Shown: positions 44,840 to 53,861 of the stretch, piece by piece
Layout of the letters: every line of letters begins with the position of its first letter
Position numbering within the stretch: position 1 is the stretch's first letter
Assembly (NCBI RefSeq): GCF_004362515.1
Contig: NZ_SNXU01000001.1
Coordinates: 4,154,001-4,218,000, forward strand
From: Actinokineospora alba
Lineage (GTDB): Bacteria > Actinomycetota > Actinomycetes > Mycobacteriales > Pseudonocardiaceae
Reading direction: 5' to 3'
Length of the DNA: 64,000 nt
Translations under genes and position numbers: made by a program
Notes under the pieces: model-generated
Database searches by the model: none
Seen by the model: only the letters and a program-made list of their open reading frames with translations
What the model was told of the DNA's origin: nothing

Positions 44840-45632
44840 GGCGGCGGTGTACGGACACGTGCTTCGCGCGCAGATCCGCAGCCAGACGCAGTACCGGACG
44901 TCGTTCGCGGTCGAGGTCATCGGCAGCGTGATGCTCAACGGGCTCGACCTCGCCACGGTGTTCGTCCTGTTCTCGGTCGCGGGCAGCCTCGGCGGCTTCG
45001 GCGGCACGGAGGTCTTCCTGCTCACGACGCTGTCGGCGTTCGCTTTCGCGGTCGCCGACCTGGTTGTCGGCAATGCCGACAAGCTGCGCGACTACGTCCG
45101 CACCGGCCTGTTCGACACGCTGCTGCTGCGTCCGCTCTCGGCCCTGTGGCAACTGCTCGCGGTCAACTTCGCCCCACGCCGGGTCGGCCGCGCGGTGCAG
45201 GGACTCGTTCTCTACGTCGTGGCATTGGCTATCGCCGATATCGACTGGGATCTCGCCCGGGCCGTTTACGCGGTCGGCGCACCCGTCGCGGGCGCCGTGT
45301 TCTTCGGCAGCTTCTTCATCGCGGGTTCCACCTTGGCCTTCTGGTGGGTGGAGTCCGGCGAGATGGCCAACGCGTTCACCTACGGCGGCAGGGATTTCAG
45401 CGCCTATCCGTCCACAATGTACGGCGGCTGGTTCCGCACTGTCTTCGCGAGCGCCCTGGGGTTCGGCTTCGTCGCCTACCTGCCCACGCTCGCGCTGGTC
45501 GGCCGCGCCGACCCGCTCGGCGCCCCGGACTGGCTGCGTTGGTGCTCGCCTGCCGTCGCGCTGATCGCCGCCGGGCTCGCCGCCTTGTTCTGGCGCACGG
45601 GCGTCCGCCACTACCGGAGTACGGGGTCATGA
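44832..45632 (+). CDS. ABC-2 type transporter permease, subunit 2
   Basis: This 266-residue membrane protein has about six hydrophobic segments and shares the loop motif DKLRDYVRTGLFDTLLLRPL with the first permease, so the two are ancient paralogues forming a heterodimer. GTG 44832 lies inside the end of the previous gene. The stop overlaps the ATG of the ATPase gene (ATGA). It is part of a three-gene exporter of unknown substrate. Confidence 0.87.
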   Translation: MGRAAVYGHVLRAQIRSQTQYRTSFAVEVIGSVMLNGLDLATVFVLFSVAGSLGGFGGTEVFLLTTLSAFAFAVADLVVGNADKLRDYVRTGLFDTLLLRPLSALWQLLAVNFAPRRVGRAVQGLVLYVVALAIADIDWDLARAVYAVGAPVAGAVFFGSFFIAGSTLAFWWVESGEMANAFTYGGRDFSAYPSTMYGGWFRTVFASALGFGFVAYLPTLALVGRADPLGAPDWLRWCSPAVALIAAGLAALFWRTGVRHYRSTGS

Positions 45633-46576
45633 TCATCTCAGCGTCGGGGCTGCGCAAGGACTTCACGGTCAACCGGAAGGTCGGCAGGCTGCGCCGAGAG
45701 CGGCACGTGGTGTCCGCGGTGGACGGCGTCGACCTCACCGTGCGCGAAGGCGAGCTGCTCGGCTACATCGGGCCCAACGGCGCGGGGAAGTCCACGACGC
45801 TCAAGATGCTCACCGGTGTGTTGACACCCAGCGCGGGGGAGGTGCGGGTGTGCGGGCTTGAACCGGTCGCCAAGCGCACCACCCTCGCCCGGCGCATCGG
45901 CGTCGTGTTCGGCCAGCGGTCCCAGCTGTGGTGGGACCTGCCGCTGGCCGAGTCGTTCGACCTGCTCCGACACATCTACCAGGTGCCCGCCGCCGACCAC
46001 GCCGCCCGCCTCGCCCGGTGCACCGACCTGCTGGGCTTGGCCGAGTTCGCGCGCACCCCGGTCCGCCAGCTGTCCCTGGGGCAGCGGATGCGCGGCGAGC
46101 TGACCGCGGCCCTGCTGCACGGCCCCGAGGTGCTGTTCCTCGACGAGCCGACGATCGGCCTCGACGTGCTCAGCAAGCAGGCCGTCCGGGAGTTCCTCGG
46201 TGAACTCGACGAGCGCGGCGACACCACCGTCGTGCTCACCACCCACGACCTCGCCGACATCGAGAAGCTCTGCAAGCGGCTCGTCGTGATCGACCACGGC
46301 CGGGTCGTCCACGACGGCACCCTCGACGCCCTGCACGCCCGCTACGGCTCGCGCCGCACCATCGTCGCCGACCTCGATGCCGACTGGCCCGCGGACGTGC
46401 GCCTGCCCGGCGCGTCCGTCGTATCGGTCGAGGGCAGGCGGGTCACCCTGGAGCTGAACGGCACCACCGCGGGCGAGGTCGTCGCCGCGCTGGCCAAGGC
46501 CGTGCCGCTGCGGGACCTCTCCGTGCGGGAACCGCAGATCGAGGACGTGGTGGCGCGGCTCTACCGGCGGGACTGA
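45629..46576 (+). CDS. ABC exporter ATP-binding protein
   Basis: This 315-residue ATPase energises the two permeases upstream. Visible motifs are Walker A GPNGAGKST, the signature LSLGQRMRGEL (Q/R variant of LSGGQ), Walker B VLFLDEPTIGLD and switch TTHDLADIE. An accessory C-terminal domain (about 235-315) is typical of DrrA-like or NatA-like exporters. The gene converges on psuG with a 16-bp overlap at the 3' ends. Expression depends on coupling to the upstream permease. Confidence 0.92.
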   Translation: MIISASGLRKDFTVNRKVGRLRRERHVVSAVDGVDLTVREGELLGYIGPNGAGKSTTLKMLTGVLTPSAGEVRVCGLEPVAKRTTLARRIGVVFGQRSQLWWDLPLAESFDLLRHIYQVPAADHAARLARCTDLLGLAEFARTPVRQLSLGQRMRGELTAALLHGPEVLFLDEPTIGLDVLSKQAVREFLGELDERGDTTVVLTTHDLADIEKLCKRLVVIDHGRVVHDGTLDALHARYGSRRTIVADLDADWPADVRLPGASVVSVEGRRVTLELNGTTAGEVVAALAKAVPLRDLSVREPQIEDVVARLYRRD

Positions 46577-47505
46577 GCCAGCTCGACGGCCACCTCGGAA
46601 GCCACCCGGGTGTTGTCGGCGACGAGTTCGATGTTCGCGGTGAGGCTCGCGCCCTCGCTGGCGGTGTGGAAGTGCTCCAGCAGCACCGGGGTGACGTCCT
46701 TGCCGCGGATGTCGCGCTGCTTGAGCAGGTCCATGCCGTCCTGCAGCAGCCGGTCGTGGAGTTCGCGGTCGAGTTCGTGCTCCACCGGGATCGGGTTGAC
46801 CAGCAGCACACCCGCGCCGCCGGGGACATGCGTGCGGTGGGCGTCGATCACCGCGGCCGCGTCGGCGGGGTTGTCGACCCGCCACGGGACGGGGAAGGCC
46901 GAGACGCGCAGGTAGAACGCGGGGAAGGCGTCGGTGCGGTAGCCGAGGACGGGGACCGAGCGGGTCTCCAGGACCTCGACGGTCGCGGCGATGTCGAGCA
47001 CCGACTTCACCCCGGAGCACACCACCACGACGGGGGTCGTGGACAGGACGTCCAGATCGGCGGAGACATCCCAGGCCGCCGCGCCGCGCGGGAGGGTGAG
47101 GTGCACGCCGCCGAGGCCGCCGGTCGCGAACACACCGATGCCCGCCTGGTGGGCGAGGGTCGCCGTGCTCGCCACCGTCGTCGCGCCGTCGCGGCCGAGC
47201 GCGAGGGCAGGGCCCAGGTCGCGGCGGGAGAGCTTGACCAGGCCGGAGTCCTTCGCGCACACCCGGTCGAGTTCGGCTTCGCTGAGCCCGATCCGCGCCT
47301 TGCCGTCGAGCACCGCGATCGTCGCGGGCACCGCCCCCGACTCCCGGACCACCCGCTCCAACCGGACGCCTACTTCATGGTTGCGCCCCGCGGGCAGCCC
47401 ATGCGCCAGCAACGTGCTTTCCAGCGCCACCACAGCGCGCCCCTCAGCCAGCGCGTCGGCGACCTCATCGGACAGAACCAGATGATCAGTGCTCAGTTCA
47501 CTCAC
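46561..47505 (-). CDS. psuG: Pseudouridine-5'-phosphate glycosidase
   Basis: This 314-residue enzyme splits pseudouridine 5'-phosphate into uracil and ribose 5-phosphate. The conserved blocks VVALESTLLAHGLP, TVASTATLAHQAGI, FATGGLGGVH, VVVCSGVKSVLDI, LGYRTDAFPAFY and NPIPVEHELD are all present. GTG 47505 is chosen; an in-frame GTG at 47526 would add 7 residues and reach into the long palindrome. The kinase partner appears to lie at 43082-43951 beyond the ABC cassette. Confidence 0.93.
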   Translation of the reverse strand: MSELSTDHLVLSDEVADALAEGRAVVALESTLLAHGLPAGRNHEVGVRLERVVRESGAVPATIAVLDGKARIGLSEAELDRVCAKDSGLVKLSRRDLGPALALGRDGATTVASTATLAHQAGIGVFATGGLGGVHLTLPRGAAAWDVSADLDVLSTTPVVVVCSGVKSVLDIAATVEVLETRSVPVLGYRTDAFPAFYLRVSAFPVPWRVDNPADAAAVIDAHRTHVPGGAGVLLVNPIPVEHELDRELHDRLLQDGMDLLKQRDIRGKDVTPVLLEHFHTASEGASLTANIELVADNTRVASEVAVELAQSRR

Positions 47506-47525
47506 CCACAGATCATCCCACCCCA

Positions 47526-47673
47526 CCGCGAGTCGCCCCTCCCAGCAAACGAGTCGCCCCTCCAGGCGAGTGAGTTCGACATTCGCCTCGCGCGAAGGTC
47601 GGAGTCGCTCGCGCGAATGTCCAACTCACTTGCTGGAAGGGGCGACTCGTTTGCCTGGCGGGGCGACTCGCGG
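47526..47673. repeat. Nested inverted repeat between psuG and spo0M
   Basis: About 65-bp arms run inward from CCGCGAGTCGCCCC (47526) and its complement ending at 47673. Each arm contains CAAACGAGTCGCCCC and GTGAGTTSGACATTCGC, and the centre is CGCGCGA / TCGCGCG-like. It begins 2 bp after the spo0M stop and ends about 20 bp from the psuG start. Its modules (CCGCGAGTCGCCC, AGTGAGTTCG) match the repeat block at 374-458. Confidence 0.88.
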
Positions 47674-47674
47674 G

Positions 47675-48469
47675 TCAGTCGAAGATGCCGCGGGGGGCGG
47701 CTACCTGGTGGAACCAGGCTTCGAGCTGCTTCTCCCAGTTGTTCTGCGCGAGGGTCGCGTTCTGCACGACGAAGCTGCCGAGCATCGACTGGCTGCGCGA
47801 CCCGAGCCCGCCACCCTTGGCGACCCGCACCTTCTTCACCACGTCGAGCACCACCTGCACGTCCTGCGGGCGGGCCAGGAAGGTGACCGTCACCTCGGCG
47901 AAGGCCTGCGCGAACGCGGGGGAGGGGGTGAAGGTGATCTCCTGGAAGAAGGGGAGCTGCTGGTCGACGCCGTCGAGCCGGTTCTTCTCCAGGTTCGCCC
48001 CGCGGAACTGGAACCCGATCCGGCTCATCGCGTCGAGGATGCGGTGCTGCGCGGGCAGCGGCTCGACCGGAATCGCGTCGACGTCCTGCGGGTCGACGAC
48101 GCTGCCCGCGAGGTCGAGGTTCGTCTGCAGGCCCACGGCCATGCCCGTGAGGTGCTTGCCCAGCACCGAGGTGACCGGGGTCTCCCAGGGCAGCTGCACC
48201 TCGAAGGGGACGGTGATCTGCGAACCGGCTCGGATCAGCTCGCGGCCCGCCAGGTGCACCGACTGAACCGGCAGGTCGGCGGTCGTGTTCCCGGTCTCGA
48301 CCCGGGCCAACACCGACACCCCGAGCGACTCGACCTGCTGGTCGACCTGCCCGCCGGTCAGCAGCACCTCGCCACGCAGCGTGCCACCGGGACGTACCGC
48401 CGGGTCGATGATGCGGGCGTCCACCTTCGCGCCACCCGAGCCCAAGCTCGCCAACACCTTCTGGAACAT
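47675..48469 (-). CDS. Sporulation-control protein Spo0M-like (arrestin fold)
   Basis: This 264-residue Spo0M-family protein is beta-rich in its first ~150 residues (arrestin-like; VDARIIDPAVRPGGTLRGEV, VQLPWETPVTSV). Conserved C-terminal pieces are LDAMSRIGFQFRGANLEKNR and FFQEITFTPS. Spo0M regulates sporulation entry in Bacillus, but the actinobacterial homologues have no settled role. ATG 48469 gives the family start MFQKVLASLGSGGA. It is divergent from the DUF3039 gene. Confidence 0.85.
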   Translation of the reverse strand: MFQKVLASLGSGGAKVDARIIDPAVRPGGTLRGEVLLTGGQVDQQVESLGVSVLARVETGNTTADLPVQSVHLAGRELIRAGSQITVPFEVQLPWETPVTSVLGKHLTGMAVGLQTNLDLAGSVVDPQDVDAIPVEPLPAQHRILDAMSRIGFQFRGANLEKNRLDGVDQQLPFFQEITFTPSPAFAQAFAEVTVTFLARPQDVQVVLDVVKKVRVAKGGGLGSRSQSMLGSFVVQNATLAQNNWEKQLEAWFHQVAAPRGIFD

Positions 48470-48535
48470 GCGCGCATCCTGCCGGCCCGCGGACCGTGTA
48501 CGCATGATTTTGACCCGATGTTGCATCATGGACAG

Positions 48536-48778
48536 GTGAGCGCACCCACCCAGACGCGGCCTGATGTCGACACCACGCCCGAGGGCACCGACACCACCAG
48601 CGACGACACCCCCAAGATGTTCCACTACGTCAAGAAGAACAAGATCGCCGAGAGCGCGATCATGGGCTCCATGGTCGTAGCGCTGTGCGGCGAGGTGTTC
48701 CCGGTGACGAAGGCGGCCAAGCCCGGTTCCCCGGTCTGCCCCGACTGCAAGAAGATCTACGAGCGGATGAAGGGCTAA
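48536..48778 (+). CDS. DUF3039 small zinc-ribbon-like protein
   Basis: This is an 80-residue actinobacterial protein of unknown function. The conserved core is FHYVKKNKIAESAIMGS followed by ALCGEVFPV and CPDCKK, giving one Cys plus a CxxC that may bind zinc. GTG 48536 gives the usual family start; ATG 48518 would add six residues. The stop overlaps the convergent NodA-like gene by 4 bp. Confidence 0.85.
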   Translation: MSAPTQTRPDVDTTPEGTDTTSDDTPKMFHYVKKNKIAESAIMGSMVVALCGEVFPVTKAAKPGSPVCPDCKKIYERMKG

Positions 48779-49323
48779 AGCTCCCACCCGTCGCGGTCGA
48801 CCGACTGGCCATGGGGCCAGTCGGACAGCCCCGCGCCGACCGGGATCACCATCGACGCCTCGCCGTAGACCACCGTCTCACCGCGGCTGTCGATCATTCT
48901 CGTGACCTGGCCGTCGAGCCGGTGCCAGCCCGCGGACCGGTAGACCGGCACGACGTGGTTTCCGCAGGTCAGGAAGCCGAAGGGCACCTCCAGTTCAGCC
49001 AACTGAGCCGCCGCGCGGTGTAGCAGCTGACCCCCGATGCCCTGGCGGTGGAGGTCGGGGTGGACCGCCAGCAAACCCACATCGCCGACCAGCACGCTCC
49101 CGCCGTCACCGGTGCGCAGGAATCGGCGCAGGACGCCCAAGTGGGCCACGGGCCTGCCGTCGAGGACGCCGACGATCCGGCGTTCCGGGCGGGCGTTGGA
49201 CCAGCTCCTGGCTCCCGTGAACTTCGCGGCACTGCGTGGGTACGCGTGGGCGAACAGCTCGGCCAGGCCTTCGTGGGTGTCGCGGGGTACGTCGGACTCC
49301 CAGAACCTGCTCCACGTGATCAT
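48775..49323 (-). CDS. NodA-like N-acyltransferase (GNAT fold)
   Basis: This 182-residue protein is close in length to rhizobial NodA (~196). Diagnostic blocks match NodA: FTGARSWSNARPERRIV (NodA has RSWAGARPE), AHLGVLRRFLRTG, VGDVGLLAVHPDLHRQGIG and the C-terminal VIPVGAGLSDWPHG with SVDRDGWEL (NodA ends with PIGRAMSEWPSG and DRNGPEL). NodA acylates the free amine of a chitin-oligosaccharide Nod factor. No nodB or nodC homologue lies in the window, so the acceptor is unknown. ATG 49323 fits the family start. Confidence 0.82.
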   Translation of the reverse strand: MITWSRFWESDVPRDTHEGLAELFAHAYPRSAAKFTGARSWSNARPERRIVGVLDGRPVAHLGVLRRFLRTGDGGSVLVGDVGLLAVHPDLHRQGIGGQLLHRAAAQLAELEVPFGFLTCGNHVVPVYRSAGWHRLDGQVTRMIDSRGETVVYGEASMVIPVGAGLSDWPHGQSVDRDGWEL

Positions 49324-49340
49324 GCCGCCGTTGTACCCGA

Positions 49341-49381
49341 AACGCGGCGAGCCCCGGCACACTGCCGGGGCTCGCCGCGTT
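49341..49381. terminator. Strong hairpin between the NodA-like and RND genes
   Basis: A perfect 19-bp stem, AACGCGGCGAGCCCCGGCA and its complement, with a 3-base loop lies 9 bp after the RND gene stop on its transcript. It terminates RND transcription before the NodA-like gene. Confidence 0.9.
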
Positions 49382-49389
49382 GCCAGACC

Positions 49390-52300
49390 TCAGACCTCGC
49401 TGGGGACCTGTGCCTCTTCCTTGAGGGCGTGCTTGGCGGTCCGCTTGGCCTTGCGCCGCTCCTTGCGGTTCTCGACCATCGTGTAGAGGGTCGGGACCAG
49501 CACCAGGGTCAGCAGCGTCGAGCTGAGCAGGCCGCCGATGACCACCAGGGCCAGCGGCTTGCCGATGAACCCGCCCTCGCCGGTGAGGCCCAACGCCATC
49601 GGCAGCAGCGCGAAGATCGTCGCGGCGGCCGTCATCAGGATCGGGCGCAGTCGCCTGCGGCCGCCCTCGATGACCGCGTCGCGAACGCTCATGCCGTCGG
49701 CCCGGTACTGGTTCACCAAGTCGATCAGCACGATCGCGTTGGTGACCACGATGCCCACCAGCATCAGCATGCCGATCAGCGCGGGCAGACCCAGGGCCGT
49801 TCCGGTGAGCAGCAGCAGACCGATCGCGCCGGTCGCCGCGAACGGGATGGACACCAGCAGGATCAGCGGCTGGATCAGGCTGCGGAACGTCGCCACCATG
49901 ATCAGGAACACGATCGCGATGGCGGCGAGCATGGCCAGGCCCAGGTCGCCGAACGTCTCGGCCTGGTCGGCGCTGACGCCGCCGATCTCGTAGCTCGCGC
50001 CGCCGGTGAGGCGCACGCCGTCGAGCTTGGCCGTGAGGTCCTTGGTGACCTTGCCCAGGTCGGCCTCGGTCGTCTTGGCGGTGACCGTGGCGCTGCGCTC
50101 GCCGCCGATGCGGCGGATCTGCACCGGGCCGTCGACCGTGGAGACCTGGGCGATCTCGCCGAGGGTGACCACACCGGTCGCACTGGGCAGTGGGAGCGCC
50201 CGCAGTGCGGCGACGTCGGTGGGCGCCGTGCCGGTGCGCAGGACGATGTCGTGCCGGGTGCCACCGATCGGCAGTTCCGCCACCGGCACCCCCCGAAGCG
50301 CCTGCGCGGCGAACTGCCCCACCGTCTGTGTGCTCAGCCCGCGGGCCGCCGCGGCCTGCTGGTCGATCGCGACCTGCACCCGAGGCGAGCTCTTGGCCAG
50401 GTCGTTGGTCACCTCGGTCAGCCCCGGAACACCCCGCACCGCCTGCTGGACGGTGTCGGCCGCGACCCGCAGGGACTCGGCGTCCGGCGCCTTGACGACG
50501 ATCTGGACGCCCTCGGCGGAGAAACCGGTGGCTTCCGCGCCGAACTTCACCACGCCGGTGTCGGGAACGGCCTTGAGCCGCTCGCTGAGCTTGGTCTTCA
50601 GGGCGGCGAGGTCGGTGCCCTCGCGGACGGTGGCGTTGATCGTGTTCGTGCCGTTGCTGGAGAAGCCGAACCCGGCGAAGGTGTCGTCGTTGCCGACGGT
50701 GACCTGGTAGACCTCGATCTCGTCGGCCTCGGCGAGCACCGCTTCGAGTTTCTTGGCCGCTTCGTCGCGGGTCTGCAAGCTCGACCCCGGCGGCAGTTCC
50801 TGCGACATCTGCAGGGCGGTGCCGTTGGAGTCGTCGAGGAAGTTGGTCTCCAGCCTGCTCGCCAGCCCCAGCGTGCCGCCGAAGATCAGCACGGCGATGA
50901 GCAGCGTCACCCACCGCCGGGTCGTGGCGAAGTTCAGCACCGGCACGTACGCGCGCTGCAGCGGGCTGCGCCGCTCCTTCTCCACCGCCGCGACGCGAGC
51001 GGCCTCGGCGATCTCCGGGTCGGAGGAGACAGCGGGACGGCGCAGGAACCAGAACGCGAGCACCGGAACGATCGTCAGCGACACCAGCAGCGAAGCCAGC
51101 AGCGCCACCGTGACCGTGATCGAGAACGGCCCGAACAGCTCACCCGCGATGCCGCCGACGAACGCGATCGGCAGGAACACCGCCACCGTGGTGAGCGTGG
51201 ACGCGGTGACCGCGCCCGCGACCTCACGGGTGCCGTCGAGCACCGCGCGTTCCTTCTCCTCGCCATAGGCGAGGTGGCGTTTGATGTTCTCCAGCACGAC
51301 GATCGAGTCGTCGACCACCCGGCCGATCGCGATCGTCAGACCGCCCAGGGTGAGCAGGTTCAGCGACAGGTCCCCGGTCCACAGCGCGAGCAGCGCGACG
51401 AGCACGGACAGCGGGATCGACACCGCGGTCACCAGAGTCGACCGCAGCGACAGCAGGAAGAGCAGGATCACCGCGACGGCGAACAGCAGCCCGAGCAGGC
51501 CCTCGGTGGTCAGGCCGCCGATCGCCTTCTCCACCTCCGGGCCTTGGTCGTAGGCCACGGTCAGCGGTGCTTGGGCCGCCTTGCTCAACTCGTCGAGCTT
51601 GCCCCGCACCGCCTTGGAGATCTCCACGGCGTTGCCGTCGGCGGTCATCGTGACCATCACGCCGAGCGTGGGCTTGCCGTCGGTGCGTGTGATCACCGTG
51701 GTGTCCGCGAGACCCGGCTGCACGGTCGCTACGTCGGCGAGCTTGACCGGGGCCCCGCGCGAGGGCAGGACGAGCGCCCGAAGGTCGTCCACGGACTTGA
51801 TCGGTCCGCCGATCTGCACGGTGAGCGTGCGGTCGTTCTCGGCCACCGCGCCCGCGGGGAACGGCTTGCCCGCCGCGGACAGCGCGCCGGCGAGCGCGGT
51901 CGGATCGACCTGCGCCGCGGCCAGCTTGGCGTAGTCGACGGTCACCGTGACCGTCTCCGACCGGGTGCCGGTGACGGTGGCGCCCCGCACGCCCGGGATC
52001 TCCTCGATGCCCGGGAGGACCTCGGTGCGCAGCCTGCGCGCCGTCGCGGCCTCGTCGCCGCCGGATTCGGCGGCCAGGATCACGACCGGGATGTCGTCGG
52101 TGCTGCCTTGCGCGACCGTCGGTTCGACCCCGTCGGGCAGGATCGGGCGCAGCCGGTTGACCGTCTGCTGCATCTGGCTCACCGCGGCGTCGATGTCGGT
52201 GCCGTAGTCGAACTGGACCGAGATCGACGCCGAGCTCTCGGCGGACCGGGTGGTGATCGAGTCCACTCCGGACAGTCCGCGCAGCGCGCCCCCGATCGGC

Positions 52301-52497
52301 TCGGCGATCTCACTGTCCACAATGTCCGGCGAGGCGCCAGGGTACTGCGCGATCACCACCGCCGCGGGCAACTGGATCGACGGGAAGAGCTGCTGTTTGA
52401 GCGATGGCAGCGCGATGGCGCCGAAGCCGATGATCAATAAGCTGAGCAGGCCGACCAGACCGCGGTTGGCCAGGCTCAGGCGAGCGAGCGCTGACAT
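49390..52497 (-). CDS. RND efflux permease (AcrB/HAE1 superfamily)
   Basis: This 1035-residue inner-membrane proton-driven pump has the duplicated 6-TM plus porter-domain architecture. Proton-relay acidic residues are visible in TM4 (AIGRVVDDSIVVLEN), and motif C and the C-terminal LLTLVLVPTLYTMVE block are present. It ends with a short basic tail (KERRKAKRTAKHAL). No periplasmic adaptor or outer-membrane channel gene is adjacent, as in many actinobacterial single-gene RND pumps. An inverted repeat about 90 bp upstream of the ATG may be an operator. Confidence 0.92.
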   Translation of the reverse strand: MSALARLSLANRGLVGLLSLLIIGFGAIALPSLKQQLFPSIQLPAAVVIAQYPGASPDIVDSEIAEPIGGALRGLSGVDSITTRSAESSASISVQFDYGTDIDAAVSQMQQTVNRLRPILPDGVEPTVAQGSTDDIPVVILAAESGGDEAATARRLRTEVLPGIEEIPGVRGATVTGTRSETVTVTVDYAKLAAAQVDPTALAGALSAAGKPFPAGAVAENDRTLTVQIGGPIKSVDDLRALVLPSRGAPVKLADVATVQPGLADTTVITRTDGKPTLGVMVTMTADGNAVEISKAVRGKLDELSKAAQAPLTVAYDQGPEVEKAIGGLTTEGLLGLLFAVAVILLFLLSLRSTLVTAVSIPLSVLVALLALWTGDLSLNLLTLGGLTIAIGRVVDDSIVVLENIKRHLAYGEEKERAVLDGTREVAGAVTASTLTTVAVFLPIAFVGGIAGELFGPFSITVTVALLASLLVSLTIVPVLAFWFLRRPAVSSDPEIAEAARVAAVEKERRSPLQRAYVPVLNFATTRRWVTLLIAVLIFGGTLGLASRLETNFLDDSNGTALQMSQELPPGSSLQTRDEAAKKLEAVLAEADEIEVYQVTVGNDDTFAGFGFSSNGTNTINATVREGTDLAALKTKLSERLKAVPDTGVVKFGAEATGFSAEGVQIVVKAPDAESLRVAADTVQQAVRGVPGLTEVTNDLAKSSPRVQVAIDQQAAAARGLSTQTVGQFAAQALRGVPVAELPIGGTRHDIVLRTGTAPTDVAALRALPLPSATGVVTLGEIAQVSTVDGPVQIRRIGGERSATVTAKTTEADLGKVTKDLTAKLDGVRLTGGASYEIGGVSADQAETFGDLGLAMLAAIAIVFLIMVATFRSLIQPLILLVSIPFAATGAIGLLLLTGTALGLPALIGMLMLVGIVVTNAIVLIDLVNQYRADGMSVRDAVIEGGRRRLRPILMTAAATIFALLPMALGLTGEGGFIGKPLALVVIGGLLSSTLLTLVLVPTLYTMVENRKERRKAKRTAKHALKEEAQVPSEV

Positions 52498-52584
52498 GGA
52501 ATCCCCTCGTGATCACGCACCGGCACCCCCGCGCCGGAAGACGGGATCATCGTGGCACGAGCGGACACGAAGCGACTCGGTCCA

Positions 52585-52622
52585 AGGTCTGACGTCACCT
52601 CATACTTTGGGATGACAGACCT
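52585..52622. promoter_or_regulatory. Inverted repeat upstream of the RND pump gene
   Basis: AGGTCTG (52585-52591) and CAGACCT (52616-52622) face each other across 24 bases that include TGACGTCA. This could be an operator for the pump or a terminator for the YihY gene, whose stop is at 52628. Confidence 0.35.
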
Positions 52623-52627
52623 CGGGG

Positions 52628-53689
52628 TCAGAACGTCGAGCGCTGCGTGCTCTCCGCGCTGTCGTCGGTCTGGGCGTCGGACTTCGTGTCCTTGTCGGAC
52701 CGCAGTTGGACCGCCGCGCGTTCGATCTCGAGCCTGCGCCACTTGCGGCGCTGCCGCCGCGTCATGTGCGCGGGCCACATGTCCTGGATCGCGGCGTTGA
52801 AGTACGCGCCGATCACCACCGCGAGCCCGATGAAGAACGCGAACAGCAGGAACGCGATCGGTGTGGCCAGCGCGCCGTAGGTGTAGCCGGTGGTGGTGAT
52901 CCAGCTGATGTAGAGCCGCAGGCCGATGCTGGTGAGCAGGAAGACGACCATCGCCAGGATCGCGCCCGGCAGGCCGCGGTGCCACGGCAGCTTGCGCGGC
53001 AGGGCCAGCTTGTAGAGCGTGGCCAGCGCCAATACGATCAGCAGGCCGATGATCGGGTAGTAGGTGAGGTCCACCCACGACGAGATCGTCGACCGCCACG
53101 ACGTCGGGAACAGCTTGGGCAGCAGGTCCGGGCCCAGCGCCAGGACCGGCAGGCCGATGACCAGCAGCACCAGGCTCAGCACGTAGAGCAGCAGGGCGAA
53201 GATCCGCTGCCACACCTCGTTGCGCACGCCGTACTGCCCGTGCGCCACGGTGATCGCGTCGACGAACGACGACATGGCCGACGATCCCGCCCACAGGGAT
53301 ATGAGGAAGCCCACGGACACGATCTCGCCGCGGCCGACGGTGAGGATGTCGGAGACGGTCGGCTGGATGATCTGGGTCACGACGCTCTCGCTGAACGCTG
53401 TGCGCGAGATCTCGATGATGTCGGCCTCGACGGCGTCGATCACGTCCTTGCCGAACCACTCCGCGACGAAGCCGAGGCTGCCCAGCAGGCCCAGCAGCAG
53501 CGGCGGCAGTGACAGGACCTGCCAGAACGCGGCCTCGGCCGCCTCGGAGAACAGGTTGCCGCCCCATGCCTTGGACAGCGTCCGGGAGATCAACCGCCAC
53601 GCGCCGCGGCGCTCGTCGGTCGCCGCGGGGACGTCGTTCCCGCTTGGGGTGGCGGAGTTCCCGCTTTGGGGTATGGGCTGGTCACTCAT
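52628..53689 (-). CDS. YihY/BrkB-family membrane protein
   Basis: This 353-residue YihY/virulence factor BrkB family protein has six hydrophobic segments (about 45-330) and the family signatures AFWQVLSLPPLLLG and LGPDLLPKLFP. The C-terminal ~60 residues are charged and cytoplasmic (TRRQRRKWRRLEIERAA then Ser/Thr/Asp-rich). The family is unrelated to RNase BN despite old annotations, and its function is unsettled. ATG 53689 is chosen; ATG 53704 adds five residues. It is codirectional with the RND gene, 130 bp upstream of it. Confidence 0.87.
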   Translation of the reverse strand: MSDQPIPQSGNSATPSGNDVPAATDERRGAWRLISRTLSKAWGGNLFSEAAEAAFWQVLSLPPLLLGLLGSLGFVAEWFGKDVIDAVEADIIEISRTAFSESVVTQIIQPTVSDILTVGRGEIVSVGFLISLWAGSSAMSSFVDAITVAHGQYGVRNEVWQRIFALLLYVLSLVLLVIGLPVLALGPDLLPKLFPTSWRSTISSWVDLTYYPIIGLLIVLALATLYKLALPRKLPWHRGLPGAILAMVVFLLTSIGLRLYISWITTTGYTYGALATPIAFLLFAFFIGLAVVIGAYFNAAIQDMWPAHMTRRQRRKWRRLEIERAAVQLRSDKDTKSDAQTDDSAESTQRSTF

Positions 53690-53861
53690 GGCGGTGCCAA
53701 GCATGGTCCATCCGGGCGCGATCGGCGGTATCACTCGCCGATCGTTACCTCTGTGTCGCGTGGTGAGCGATCTTGGTCGGGCGGACGGTATTCTCGCGGT
53801 CGCCCTCAACGTCGTCCGCTGAGGGCATTCGTCTGTTCACGGAAGGGGGCTGGGGGATCTC

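Noticed and set aside
49048..52440. A 1130-codon plus-strand open frame opposite the RND pump gene
   Set aside because: It is a GC-driven antisense shadow; its translation is low-complexity Arg/His/Gln-rich without any family motif, whereas the opposite strand encodes a full RND permease.
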